Shown: positions 46,552 through 54,070 of the stretch, piece after piece
Numbering within the stretch: position 1 is the stretch's first letter
How the letters are laid out: each line of letters starts with the position of its first letter
Assembly (NCBI RefSeq): GCF_036227205.1
Contig: NZ_CP109442.1
Span: forward strand, 4,154,001 to 4,218,000
Direction of reading: 5' to 3'
Length of the DNA: 64,000 nucleotides
Origin: Amycolatopsis sp. NBC_01480
Lineage (GTDB): Bacteria > Actinomycetota > Actinomycetes > Mycobacteriales > Pseudonocardiaceae
Notes under the pieces: generated by a model
What the model was told of the DNA's origin: nothing
Database searches by the model: none
Seen by the model: the letters and a program-made list of their open reading frames with translations, nothing else
Program-made: the position numbers and the translations under genes

Positions 46552-46597
46552 CTCGTGAGTGGCTATGCCGGTTCTAACCGTCGTAGCCACTCACGAG
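46552..46597. repeat. 46-bp palindromic repeat, family A copy 4
   Basis: Arms CTCGTGAGTGGCTATGCCGG with partner CCGTCGTAGCCACTCACGAG and centre GGTTCTAACC. It begins 9 bp after the hisS stop. On the minus strand it encodes the last seven residues (LVSGYDG) and the TAG stop of the hydrolase gene. Confidence 0.9.
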
Positions 46598-47311
46598 CAT
46601 TTTCCTGAGCAACAACGCGACTTCGGCCGGCCGGGTGCTCGCCACGGAGTGGCCCGCATCCGCGACCACCTCCACCTGCGCACCGACCGTCGCGTAACGG
46701 GCCGCGGTTTTCGCGCAGTCGTACAAGCGGTCGCGGGCACCGAGGATCACCAGCGCGGGCAGACCCAGCTCGCGCAGCTGGACGTCCAGCGGCCGGGCCG
46801 CGAGCACCCGCCGCCGGTCGACCAGGATGGCGCGGTCCATGGCGGGACTGGTCGCGGCGAACTCGGCGCCGAACCGCCGCACCAACGGGACGGACGCGAG
46901 TAACCGCAGCGGGCCGCCGACCCACGGCAGCAAGCCGTGGCCCGGTGGGAAAGTCGCATAGCTGTAGTCCGGCGCCTGCCCGATCACCACGACCCGCTCG
47001 ACCAGGCCGGTCTGCTCGGCCAGCGCGAGAACCACGTCCGCGCCGAAGGAATGCCCGACGGCCGTGACCGCCGAACAACCGAGGTCCTTCAGCACCCGCG
47101 CCACCGCTGAGGCCTGCGAGGACGCGTCGAGGTCGGTGTGCCCGCCCGTCGCGCCGTGCCCGCGCAGATCGACGCGCACCACGCGGTAGTCCTCGGCGAG
47201 CAGCGGGACGAGCCGGTCGTACGAGCGCACCGAGCCGCAGAACCCGTGCACCAGCAACACAACCGGCGCGTCCGGCGGCCCGTCCTCGCGGACGTGCAGG
47301 GCCGCCGTCAT
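46574..47311 (-). CDS. Alpha/beta hydrolase
   Basis: 245 residues. Nucleophile elbow GHSFGAD (Ser near 89), oxyanion HGFCGS near residue 24, acid residue in ILGARDRL and His in DAGHSVAS. Small size and lack of a signal peptide suggest a cytosolic esterase or C-C hydrolase. Start overlaps the flavoprotein stop by four bases, so the two are coupled. The stop codon and last seven codons are supplied by a family A palindrome, suggesting that insertion of the palindrome changed the C-terminus. Confidence 0.88.
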   Translation of the reverse strand: MTAALHVREDGPPDAPVVLLVHGFCGSVRSYDRLVPLLAEDYRVVRVDLRGHGATGGHTDLDASSQASAVARVLKDLGCSAVTAVGHSFGADVVLALAEQTGLVERVVVIGQAPDYSYATFPPGHGLLPWVGGPLRLLASVPLVRRFGAEFAATSPAMDRAILVDRRRVLAARPLDVQLRELGLPALVILGARDRLYDCAKTAARYATVGAQVEVVADAGHSVASTRPAEVALLLRKMLVSGYDG

Positions 47312-48972
47312 CCCACGGCCCGGGCCATCGCGCGGCCCGCGGCGCGGCCGGAGAAGATGCAGCCGCCGAGGAACGTGCCCTCCAGCGCGTTGTACCCATG
47401 GACGCCTCCGCCGCCGAAGCCCGCGACCTCACCCGCGGCGTACAGGCCGGGGAACGGCGAGCCGTCGGCGCGGACCGCCTGGGAGTCCAAAGTGGTCTGG
47501 ACGCCGCCGAGGGTCTTGCGGGTCAGGATGTTCAGCCGGACGGCGATCAACGGCCCGTGCGCGGGGTCGAGGAAACGGTGCGGCTTGACCACGCGCGCCA
47601 GCCGGTCGCCGATGAACCGGCGCGCGTTCGCGACGGCCATCAGCTGCAGGTCCTTCGAGTACGGGTTGCCGACCTCCAAGTCACGGGCGACGATCTGGCG
47701 TTCCAGCTCCGCGGCGTCGATCCGCGGTCCGCGCGAGAGCTTGTTCATCCCCTCGACGAGCGCGGGAACGTCTTGTGCGACAACGAAGTCCACCCCGTGC
47801 TGCTTGAACGCGTCGACCGGGCCCGGCGCGCCCTTGGCCGCGCGCGAGGCCAGCGTCCGCTTGAGGTCCTTGCCGGTGATGTCCGGGTTCTGCTCCGAGC
47901 CCGAGAGCATGAACTCCTTCTCCAGGATCGTCTGCGTCAGCACGAACCACGAGTAGTCGTGGCCGGTGGCGAGGATCGCCTTGAGCGAGCCGTTGGTGTC
48001 GAAGCCGGGGAAGTTCGGCGCGGGCAGGCGCTGTCCGGTCGCGTCGAACCACAGGGAGGACGGGCCGGGGATGATCCGGATCGCGTGGTCCGGCCAGATC
48101 GGGTCCCAGTTGTGGATGCCCTCGGTGTAGTGCCACATCCGGTCGCGGTTCACCACGTTCGCACCCGCCGTCTCGGTGATCGCGATCATGCGACCGTCCA
48201 CATGGGCCGGTACGCCGGGGATCATCGTGGCAGGCACCGGGCCCAGCCGCTCGACCGGCCAGTTGCGCCGGACCAGCTCGTGGTTGTGGCCGATGCCGCC
48301 GGAGCTGACCAGCACCGCCTTCGCCCGCAGCTCGAACTCGCCCGCCTTCTCGCGTGACGACTTGTGGCCGCGCTCTTCGTCGGAGGGCACCAGCACCGTG
48401 CCGCGGACGCCGACCACCTCGCCGTCCTCGACGACCAGCTCGTCCACCTGGTGCCGGAACGCGAACTGGACCAGCCCGCGCCGCTCGCCGTCGAGCACCG
48501 GCTCGGCGAACACCCGCACCACCTCGGGGCCGGTGCCCCAGGTGAGGTGGAACCGCGGCACGGAGTTGCCGTGCCCGCCCGCCGCGCCGCCGCCGCGCTC
48601 GGCCCAGCCGACCATCGGCGTCACGCGCAGGCCCAGGTCACGCAGGTACTGGCGCTTCTCGGTGGTGGCGAAGCGGACGTACGCCTCGGCCCACTTCCGC
48701 GCCCAGTGGTCCTCGTCCTCGCGGTCGAAGCCCGCGGAATCGAGCCAGTCCCGCAACGCCAGTTCGTAGGAGTCCTTGACGCCGAGCCGGCGCTGCTCGG
48801 GGCTGTCGACGAACATCAGCCCGCCCAGCGACCAGAACGCCTGGCCGCCGAGGTTGGCGCGGTTCTCCTGGTCCAGCACGAGCACCCGGCGGCCCGCCTT
48901 GACCAGCTCGTGCGTCGCGACGAGCCCGGCGAGGCCCGCCCCGACCACGATGACGTCCGGTTCGAAGGTCAC
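47308..48972 (-). CDS. FAD-binding dehydrogenase, KstD-like
   Basis: 554 residues. FAD motif VVGAGLAGLVATHELVKAG near residue 9 and a C-terminal FAD loop LYAAGEVAGFGGGGVHGYNAL. It is in the succinate dehydrogenase/3-ketosteroid-delta1-dehydrogenase superfamily, most like the predicted FAD-binding dehydrogenases of actinobacteria. The hydrolase that follows might act on its product. A steroid or ring-opening pathway is possible but the pair alone does not prove it. A TetR gene lies one base upstream on the same strand. Confidence 0.85.
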   Translation of the reverse strand: MTFEPDVIVVGAGLAGLVATHELVKAGRRVLVLDQENRANLGGQAFWSLGGLMFVDSPEQRRLGVKDSYELALRDWLDSAGFDREDEDHWARKWAEAYVRFATTEKRQYLRDLGLRVTPMVGWAERGGGAAGGHGNSVPRFHLTWGTGPEVVRVFAEPVLDGERRGLVQFAFRHQVDELVVEDGEVVGVRGTVLVPSDEERGHKSSREKAGEFELRAKAVLVSSGGIGHNHELVRRNWPVERLGPVPATMIPGVPAHVDGRMIAITETAGANVVNRDRMWHYTEGIHNWDPIWPDHAIRIIPGPSSLWFDATGQRLPAPNFPGFDTNGSLKAILATGHDYSWFVLTQTILEKEFMLSGSEQNPDITGKDLKRTLASRAAKGAPGPVDAFKQHGVDFVVAQDVPALVEGMNKLSRGPRIDAAELERQIVARDLEVGNPYSKDLQLMAVANARRFIGDRLARVVKPHRFLDPAHGPLIAVRLNILTRKTLGGVQTTLDSQAVRADGSPFPGLYAAGEVAGFGGGGVHGYNALEGTFLGGCIFSGRAAGRAMARAVG

Positions 48973-48973
48973 T

Positions 48974-49591
48974 TCACGCTCCTTGGCTTTCGGTGCTGTA
49001 GGCCGTCACGACGTGCACGGCGAGGTCGGTGCGGCGCTGCCACACCACCGGGTCTTCGGGCTCCATCAGGCATTGCACGGCGGTGCCGTCGTGCACCGCG
49101 ATCAGGGCCTGGCCCAGCGCGGCGCGATCGGGCACGGTGCGCCCGATCCGGGTGAGCAGGTCTTCGAGGAACGGCATCAGCGCCTCGGCGATCGAGTCCT
49201 CACGCGCCGTCATGCTCCGGCGCAGGCCCGGGGTGCGCAGGGCGTGCGCGGTGAACTCGGCGCTGACGCGGTACCAGGCGTCGTCCACGGGGATCGCCGG
49301 CAGCAGCAGCTCGACCGCGGAGCGCACGTCGGTGACCTCACCCGCGCCCGCCTCGTCGAACGCCGCGCGCAGGCCGTCGATCATCGTCGCGGACCGCTGC
49401 TCCCACATGGCCAGGAAGAGCTCGTCCAGGGAAGCGAAGTTCGAGTAGAACGCCCCGCGGGTGTAACCCGCGCGCTCGCAGACTTGCTCCACAGTGGACC
49501 GTCCGAAGCCCGCTTCGGCGAACACTTCGAGGGCGGCGTCCAACAGCCGTCGCCGGGTCTCGGTCCGGCGCCGGGGCACGCGAGTGGTCAT
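48974..49591 (-). CDS. TetR-family regulator
   Basis: 205 residues. Helix-turn-helix VEQVCERAGYTRGAFYSNFASLDELF at about residues 34-59. Longer C-terminal ligand domain. It is the first gene of the unit with the KstD-like flavoprotein and hydrolase (one base, then a four-base overlap), so it probably represses the whole unit by binding the dyad at 49601-49645. Confidence 0.9.
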   Translation of the reverse strand: MTTRVPRRRTETRRRLLDAALEVFAEAGFGRSTVEQVCERAGYTRGAFYSNFASLDELFLAMWEQRSATMIDGLRAAFDEAGAGEVTDVRSAVELLLPAIPVDDAWYRVSAEFTAHALRTPGLRRSMTAREDSIAEALMPFLEDLLTRIGRTVPDRAALGQALIAVHDGTAVQCLMEPEDPVVWQRRTDLAVHVVTAYSTESQGA

Positions 49592-49600
49592 GGGTGAACC

Positions 49601-49645
49601 CCTTTCGATACGCCAACGTACTCAATACACGGACGTATCGAAAGG
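49601..49645. promoter_or_regulatory. Operator dyad upstream of the TetR/KstD-like unit
   Basis: CCTTTCGATACG (49601-49612) and its exact complement CGTATCGAAAGG (49634-49645), separated by 21 bp that include a further CGTACTCAATACACGG stretch. It lies 10 bp from the TetR start codon, immediately beside family A copy 5. Confidence 0.7.
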
Positions 49646-49646
49646 G

Positions 49647-49692
49647 CTTGTGAGTGTTTATGACGGTTAGAACCGTCATAAACACTCACAAG
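49647..49692. repeat. 46-bp palindromic repeat, family A copy 5
   Basis: Perfect inverted repeat starting CTTGTGAGTG and ending CACTCACAAG. The third arm position has T where other copies have C, and the partner base is A where they have G: a compensatory change. It ends 3 bp from the amidohydrolase stop (49696) and precedes the TetR gene. Confidence 0.9.
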
Positions 49693-49695
49693 GGG

Positions 49696-50841
49696 TCAGC
49701 TGGTGCGGCCCCCGGCCATGACCAGCAGCGGGTGCCGCAGCGCGTCGAGGTCGGCCAGGGGATCGCCGTCCACGACCAGCACGTCCGCGGCCAGCCCCGG
49801 CTCCAGGCGGCCGGTGACGTCGGCCAGGCCGAGGCCCTTGGCGCTGTCCTCGGTCGAGATCTCCAGGATGCGGCGGCGCGAGAAGCCGAGCCATTCGTAC
49901 AGCTCCAGCGCGCCGACCGGGTCGTCGAAGACCGAGCCGGGCAAGCCCGCGTCGGTGCCCGCGATCAGGCGGACGCCGTGCTCCTCGAGCCAGGGCAGCC
50001 GGCCGTAGACGCGCCGGGCCAGCTCCTCGCCCATCCGCTCGGCCATCATCCGCCAGTTCCGGCTGCTGGTGGAGCAGGCGGAGATGCCCGCCGCGGCCAT
50101 CCGCCGGGCGACGTCCGGGCGCAGGTCGGTCTGCCCCGGCCCGGTCATGAAGGTGCAGTGCTCGATCGTCGCGACGCCCGCGTTCGCGCAGTCCTCGATC
50201 GCGTCCGCGCCGTGGGCGTGCGTGGCCACCGGCAGGCCGTGCCGCGCCGCCTGCTCGACGATCACCCGCAAGGCGGCGGCGTCGAACTGCGATTCCCACA
50301 TGTCCGCGCCGCCCTCGGTGATCTGGCCGCCGCTGGCCATCACCTTGATCACGTCGGCGCCGGCCGCGGCGTTGGCGTCGACCAGCGCGCGGATCTCCTG
50401 GTCGCCGGACACCGTGCCGCCGAAGAAGTGGCAGTGGCCTTCCGGCACGGTCAACGGCGGGCCGGACGCCAGCAGCCGAGGGCCGACACCGGGCTTCGAA
50501 ACGGTGCGGCCGCCCAGGTCCCGGACCGTCGTGACCCCGCTGCGGACGAGTTGCTCCAGGCGGTCCCGCGCGCCGTCCGCCAGGGTCTGCTCGTCCGCGG
50601 CCAGGAAGTTCGGCAGCATCTCGCGGCTCGCGTCGAACGACAGGTGCACGTGGACGTTGAACAGCCCGGCGAGCACCGTGCCGCCGGGGAAGTCGCGGGT
50701 CACCGGGTCGAGCGCCAGCGGCGCCACCTCGTCGCGGCGGCCCACGGCGACGATTTCGCCGTCCCGGACCAGCACCGCGCCGTGCTCCAGCGGGGTGTTC
50801 GGCCGGGGCAGCACGCGGTCCGCGGTGATCAGGGTGTCCAC
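49696..50841 (-). CDS. Metal-dependent amidohydrolase
   Basis: 381 residues, TIM-barrel amidohydrolase. Metal ligands are visible: HVH in FNVHVHLSF, the carboxylated Lys in DVIKVMASGG, His in ATHAHG and TIEHCTF, and Asp in AGTDAGLPG. It resembles the imidazolonepropionase/Xaa-Pro dipeptidase group. GTG start begins VDTLITADRVLP, with AAAGGA upstream. It begins 4 bp after the preceding membrane-protein gene and appears to be the last gene of the XRE/IrrE operon. Substrate unknown. Confidence 0.85.
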   Translation of the reverse strand: MDTLITADRVLPRPNTPLEHGAVLVRDGEIVAVGRRDEVAPLALDPVTRDFPGGTVLAGLFNVHVHLSFDASREMLPNFLAADEQTLADGARDRLEQLVRSGVTTVRDLGGRTVSKPGVGPRLLASGPPLTVPEGHCHFFGGTVSGDQEIRALVDANAAAGADVIKVMASGGQITEGGADMWESQFDAAALRVIVEQAARHGLPVATHAHGADAIEDCANAGVATIEHCTFMTGPGQTDLRPDVARRMAAAGISACSTSSRNWRMMAERMGEELARRVYGRLPWLEEHGVRLIAGTDAGLPGSVFDDPVGALELYEWLGFSRRRILEISTEDSAKGLGLADVTGRLEPGLAADVLVVDGDPLADLDALRHPLLVMAGGRTS

Positions 50842-50845
50842 AGGG

Positions 50846-51955
50846 TCAATCGTCCTTTCCGGAGACGGCCGCCGAAAGCGCCAGCAGCGGCCGGACGTCC
50901 GACTCCAGGTCGCTCGCCCCGCCGGGCAGGACCAGTTTCGCGCGGCCGTCGTTCTCTTCGCCGGCCGCATGCCGGTCGAGCGCCCGCCGCAGCGCTTTCG
51001 CCGCCGCAGCCGGGTCTTCGGCCGTCAGCGCGGCGAAGTCGGTGTCGAGGTACGGGCTGAGCTGAACGAGGCCGTCGCGGATCTCGATCACGCGCCGGTA
51101 GTAGCGGCGGTGGACGGCGAGCCGGTCGCGCATCCCGCCCGGCGGCGTCCGCAGCACGATGGTCGGGTAGGCCGCGGCCAGCAGTGTCCACAGTGGAGTG
51201 AGCCGCTCGAGGTCGTCACGGCGGCGACGGCGGCGGCCCAGCGCCGAGAACCGCGCGCGGACGCCGGGGTAGCTGATCCCGGCCAGGAACAGGACCACGC
51301 CGAGGATCACGAACGGCACGCCGAGCAACAGCAGCACGGGCACCGCCGGCCCGAACGCCCAGGCGACCACGATGTACAGCGCGCGGAACACGCTGCCGAT
51401 CGACGCCGAGGCCAGGCCCGCCGCGGCCAGCCGCAGGCCGGTGCGCAGGTGCCGGTCCGCCGTGCGCTGGTACCGGGTGATCCACCAGACGCACGCGGTG
51501 ATCGCGTAGATCAGGTACAGCCCGGCGCCGAGGTAGAACAGCGCGATGCCGGAAACGTGCACGTCGGCCGGGCTCAGCGCGGCGCCCCGCAGCGGCACCG
51601 GCGTCAGGCCCGTCGCGACGAACATCAGCACGACGGCGGCCGCGAGCGGCACCAGCTCCAGCAGGACCCGGCGCACGTGGCCGGCCCCGAGCGCGGAGCC
51701 GTGGAAGAAGACCAGCAGCGCGCAGGCGGCGCACGCCAGCAGCACGTTGTTCGCCATCCGCGAGCCGCCGGGGGCGGTCAGCCCGTCGAACCAGTCCGAG
51801 ATTCCCTTCTGCTGGAACAGGAACGCCGCGGTGAACGCGGCGATGGTGGCCGTGACGGCCCAGTTCGGCAGCCGCGGCGAGCGCACCAGCTGGTACACCC
51901 GCCAGCCGAGCGCGAGGAGGAAGAGCAGGAGGGCGAGCAGGGACGCGGAGTTCAC
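50846..51955 (-). CDS. Seven-helix membrane protein, MAB_1171c-like
   Basis: 369 residues. Seven predicted membrane helices within residues 5-232, then about 135 cytosolic residues with conserved-looking aromatic and basic positions (PLWTLLAAAYP, RLAVHRRYYRRVIEIRDGL). This layout matches the MAB_1171c family of putative transporters or sensors, which often sits beside XRE and ImmA/IrrE genes in actinomycetes. The GTG overlaps the peptidase stop by four bases. Whether it transports or senses is not known. Confidence 0.85.
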   Translation of the reverse strand: MNSASLLALLLFLLALGWRVYQLVRSPRLPNWAVTATIAAFTAAFLFQQKGISDWFDGLTAPGGSRMANNVLLACAACALLVFFHGSALGAGHVRRVLLELVPLAAAVVLMFVATGLTPVPLRGAALSPADVHVSGIALFYLGAGLYLIYAITACVWWITRYQRTADRHLRTGLRLAAAGLASASIGSVFRALYIVVAWAFGPAVPVLLLLGVPFVILGVVLFLAGISYPGVRARFSALGRRRRRRDDLERLTPLWTLLAAAYPTIVLRTPPGGMRDRLAVHRRYYRRVIEIRDGLVQLSPYLDTDFAALTAEDPAAAAKALRRALDRHAAGEENDGRAKLVLPGGASDLESDVRPLLALSAAVSGKDD

Positions 51956-52473
51956 AGCCAGCCTTGGTGGTCGCCGAGCACGCCCTGGATCCGGCGCAGG
52001 TCGTGGTCCGCCGCGCGGCGCGGGATCGTGTAGTTCAGCACCGAGGCCCACTCCAGGATGATCGTGGCGACCGTCTCGGCCTCCCACTCGTGGACCTCGT
52101 CGTAGGAGGTGCGGCGCAGGGCGCGGTGCACGGCGTCGTCCTCGAGGCCGGTGGCCGGGCCGCGCAGGAAGTCGGCGGGCTCGGCGTCGCCGCCCGGCTC
52201 GTGCTCGGCCAGCAGGTGGCCCAGCTCGTGCAGGATGATGTGGTCCTGGTGGGCTTTGGTGGTCTCCTGCTGGAAGAAGATGTAGTCCGCGGAGCCGGTG
52301 GCGATCCAGCAGCCGAACGGGCCGGGCACCTCCAGCGGGTACGCCATCAGCCGGATCGGCCGGGACCGGCTCGCGCCGAGCCGCTCGCACAGCTGCCCGA
52401 CATCCAGCGGCGGGCTGATGTCGAGGTCGTTGAGCAGCCGCCGGCAGCGCCTGCGCAGTTCGCGTTCTTTCAC
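51952..52473 (-). CDS. ImmA/IrrE-family metallopeptidase
   Basis: 173 residues. Zinc peptidase motif HELGHLLAEHE (HExxH) near residue 82, with a third ligand probably in EWEAET. In known systems such enzymes cleave or inactivate a cognate XRE repressor in response to stress. GTG start overlaps the XRE stop by four bases; the RBS is inside the XRE gene. Upstream extensions in frame are antisense-like and rejected. Confidence 0.9.
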   Translation of the reverse strand: MKERELRRRCRRLLNDLDISPPLDVGQLCERLGASRSRPIRLMAYPLEVPGPFGCWIATGSADYIFFQQETTKAHQDHIILHELGHLLAEHEPGGDAEPADFLRGPATGLEDDAVHRALRRTSYDEVHEWEAETVATIILEWASVLNYTIPRRAADHDLRRIQGVLGDHQGWL

Positions 52474-52877
52474 GTGGCCCCCGGGCTTTCCCGATCCGCC
52501 TTCTCGTAGCGCTCCACCAGGTCCAGCAAGGCCATCACCTGACGGCGGCCCTGCGGCGAAAGCTCCTGCGCGCGCATGGCCATCAGCTTCGCTTCGACGT
52601 CGGCGCCGCCGGTGCCGGTTCCCTGCTCGGCTTCGTCTTCGAAGAAGTAGGTCACCGGTACGGCGAACAGCTTCGCGAGCGCCTCGACGTAGTGGATTTT
52701 CGGGTTGACCCGCTTGCCCGTGGCCAGTTGCTGCAGGTATGCCGGCGACATCGCGGGACCACCGGCCCGTTCGATCGCCGCCGACATTTCCCGGTAGCTG
52801 TGCGGCGCGTGGCCATCGGCGCGGGCGGAGTCGATCAAAGTGCTCAGTTTCTCCGCGAAGGTGCGCTGCGCTGGCAT
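52470..52877 (-). CDS. XRE-family regulator
   Basis: 135 residues. Helix-turn-helix SYREMSAAIERAGGPAMSPAYLQQLATGKR at about residues 27-56, then a helical C-terminus (LSPQGRRQVMALLDLVERYEKA). The ATG begins MPAQRTFAEKL after GAGAAGGGGGCGGGC. It is the first gene of a four-gene operon with the metallopeptidase, membrane protein and amidohydrolase. CCACTGTA/TACAGTGG repeats lie upstream and could be its binding sites. Confidence 0.9.
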   Translation of the reverse strand: MPAQRTFAEKLSTLIDSARADGHAPHSYREMSAAIERAGGPAMSPAYLQQLATGKRVNPKIHYVEALAKLFAVPVTYFFEDEAEQGTGTGGADVEAKLMAMRAQELSPQGRRQVMALLDLVERYEKADRESPGAT

Positions 52878-53227
52878 GCCCGCCCCCTTCTCCCTCGGTG
52901 CCCGGATAATAGCTCCGCAACCACTGTACGCACCTGTTGACAGCCCTTGTATGCAGTGGTTTACAGTGGCCGCGTCCCGCTCCGGAGGTCTGCACTCTGG
53001 GGGTGTCCGGAACCCGGAGCGGGATCTTGTCCTGCCGCCTGGCTCGTCATGATCGCCCTCTCTGTAGTACGCTTGGGTCGTCAAGGTCGATCGCCTCGTT
53101 GCGAACCCTTGATTTGGCCTGTTGCCGGAGGTCGACCCCCAGGGCTTCCGGTGACAGGCCCCTTACTTTTTCCGGGCCTATTCCGCCGGTCGGCATTGTT
53201 TTCGCTCAAATGAGCATTTACCGCGGT
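52878..53227. other. 350-bp gene-free region upstream of the XRE operon
   Basis: No convincing gene on either strand. It contains inverted CCACTGTA (about 52921) and TACAGTGG (about 52962) plus GCAGTGGTTTACAG, likely regulatory for the XRE gene. A TATTAT about 35 bp before the XRE ATG on the minus strand may be its -10. Further right lie GGCCC/GGGCC around a T-run (near 53158-53178) and a GCTCAAATGAGC palindrome at 53204-53215 identical in form to the SorC-operon sites. A small RNA or unrecognised leader is possible. Confidence 0.5.
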
Positions 53228-53680
53228 TCAGGACATCAGCGTCGCGGCCACTGTGCCGCCCAATTCCTGTAGTGCCGCCAATTCCGCTTTGCCGGGTTCG
53301 CCCGTCACGAGCACCGGCTCCGCCACCCGTTCCCAGCCCAGTCCGGTGGTGATGGCGTCGAGCTGGCGGACGGTGCCCGAGGTGTCGTTGTTGCCGTGCA
53401 CGTACGCGCCGAACGGCCGCCCGCGCGTGGCGTCGAGGCAGGGGTAGTAGACGGTGTCGAAGAAGTGCTTCAGCGCACCGCTCATGCTGCCGAGGTTCGC
53501 GGGCGTGCCGAGCAGGTAACCGTCGGCGGCGAGCACGTCGGCGACGGTCGCGCCGAGCGCGGGGCGCCGCACGACGTCGACCCCTTCGATGTCCGGGTGC
53601 TTCGCGCCGGCGAGCACGGCCTCGAACATCGCCTGCATCGAAGGCGAAGGCGTGTGGTGCACGATCAACAGCGTGGCCAT
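53228..53680 (-). CDS. Flavodoxin/NADPH-dependent FMN reductase-like protein
   Basis: 150 residues with the flavodoxin fold. FMN phosphate loop is HHTPSPSMQAM near residue 8, and the isoalloxazine loop is GTPANLGSMSGALKHFFD. The ATG begins MATLLIVHH; a start 14 codons upstream lacks an RBS. It resembles WrbA/NQO-like quinone reductases but is shorter. The role is probably quinone or nitro-compound reduction; confidence in the fold is higher than in substrate. Confidence 0.85.
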   Translation of the reverse strand: MATLLIVHHTPSPSMQAMFEAVLAGAKHPDIEGVDVVRRPALGATVADVLAADGYLLGTPANLGSMSGALKHFFDTVYYPCLDATRGRPFGAYVHGNNDTSGTVRQLDAITTGLGWERVAEPVLVTGEPGKAELAALQELGGTVAATLMS

Positions 53681-53731
53681 GGCCAGAGCCTGCCACTTGT
53701 GCGGGCGCCCGCGCGCGGGCAAGCTGCGCAG

Positions 53732-54070
53732 ATGATGGGGGAGATCCGCCGCCGGCGGCTTGAAGTCGTCGTGCTTGTCCTGCTCGGGGTCGCCGGCTTG
53801 GCGGCCACGCTGGTGCTGATCGTCGACGGGTTCCTGTCCGTGCTCTTCCAGCCCGCGTACGGCTGGGCCGCGCAGCTGCGTGAGCTGTGGCCGTGGCTGC
53901 TGCCGGCCGTACTCGGGCTGGTCGGCGCGGTCGCTTTGCGGCGTCGCGAGTTCCTCGCCGCCTTCGCGGTGCTGCTGGTGATCGACGTGGCCGGCCTGTT
54001 CGGGCCGGACCTGGTGGACAGGGGCGTCCCGTCCCTGCCCTCGGCGCCGGTCAGCTCAACAGTTCGCTGA
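53732..54070 (+). CDS. Small two- or three-helix membrane protein
   Basis: 112 residues beginning MMGEIRRRRLEVVV. Hydrophobic helices lie at about residues 9-32, 47-65 and 70-88. No known motif. There is no RBS, and the ATG follows the divergent flavodoxin gene by 51 bp. Its 3' end overlaps the convergent mutase gene by 20 bases. The composition is consistent with a real gene, but evidence is limited. Confidence 0.6.
   Translation: MMGEIRRRRLEVVVLVLLGVAGLAATLVLIVDGFLSVLFQPAYGWAAQLRELWPWLLPAVLGLVGAVALRRREFLAAFAVLLVIDVAGLFGPDLVDRGVPSLPSAPVSSTVR

Noticed and set aside
52937..53272. Open frames of 88 and 111 codons on the plus strand
   Set aside because: No ribosome-binding site, atypical composition (Cys/Ser/Pro-rich) and no motif; kept as gene-free.
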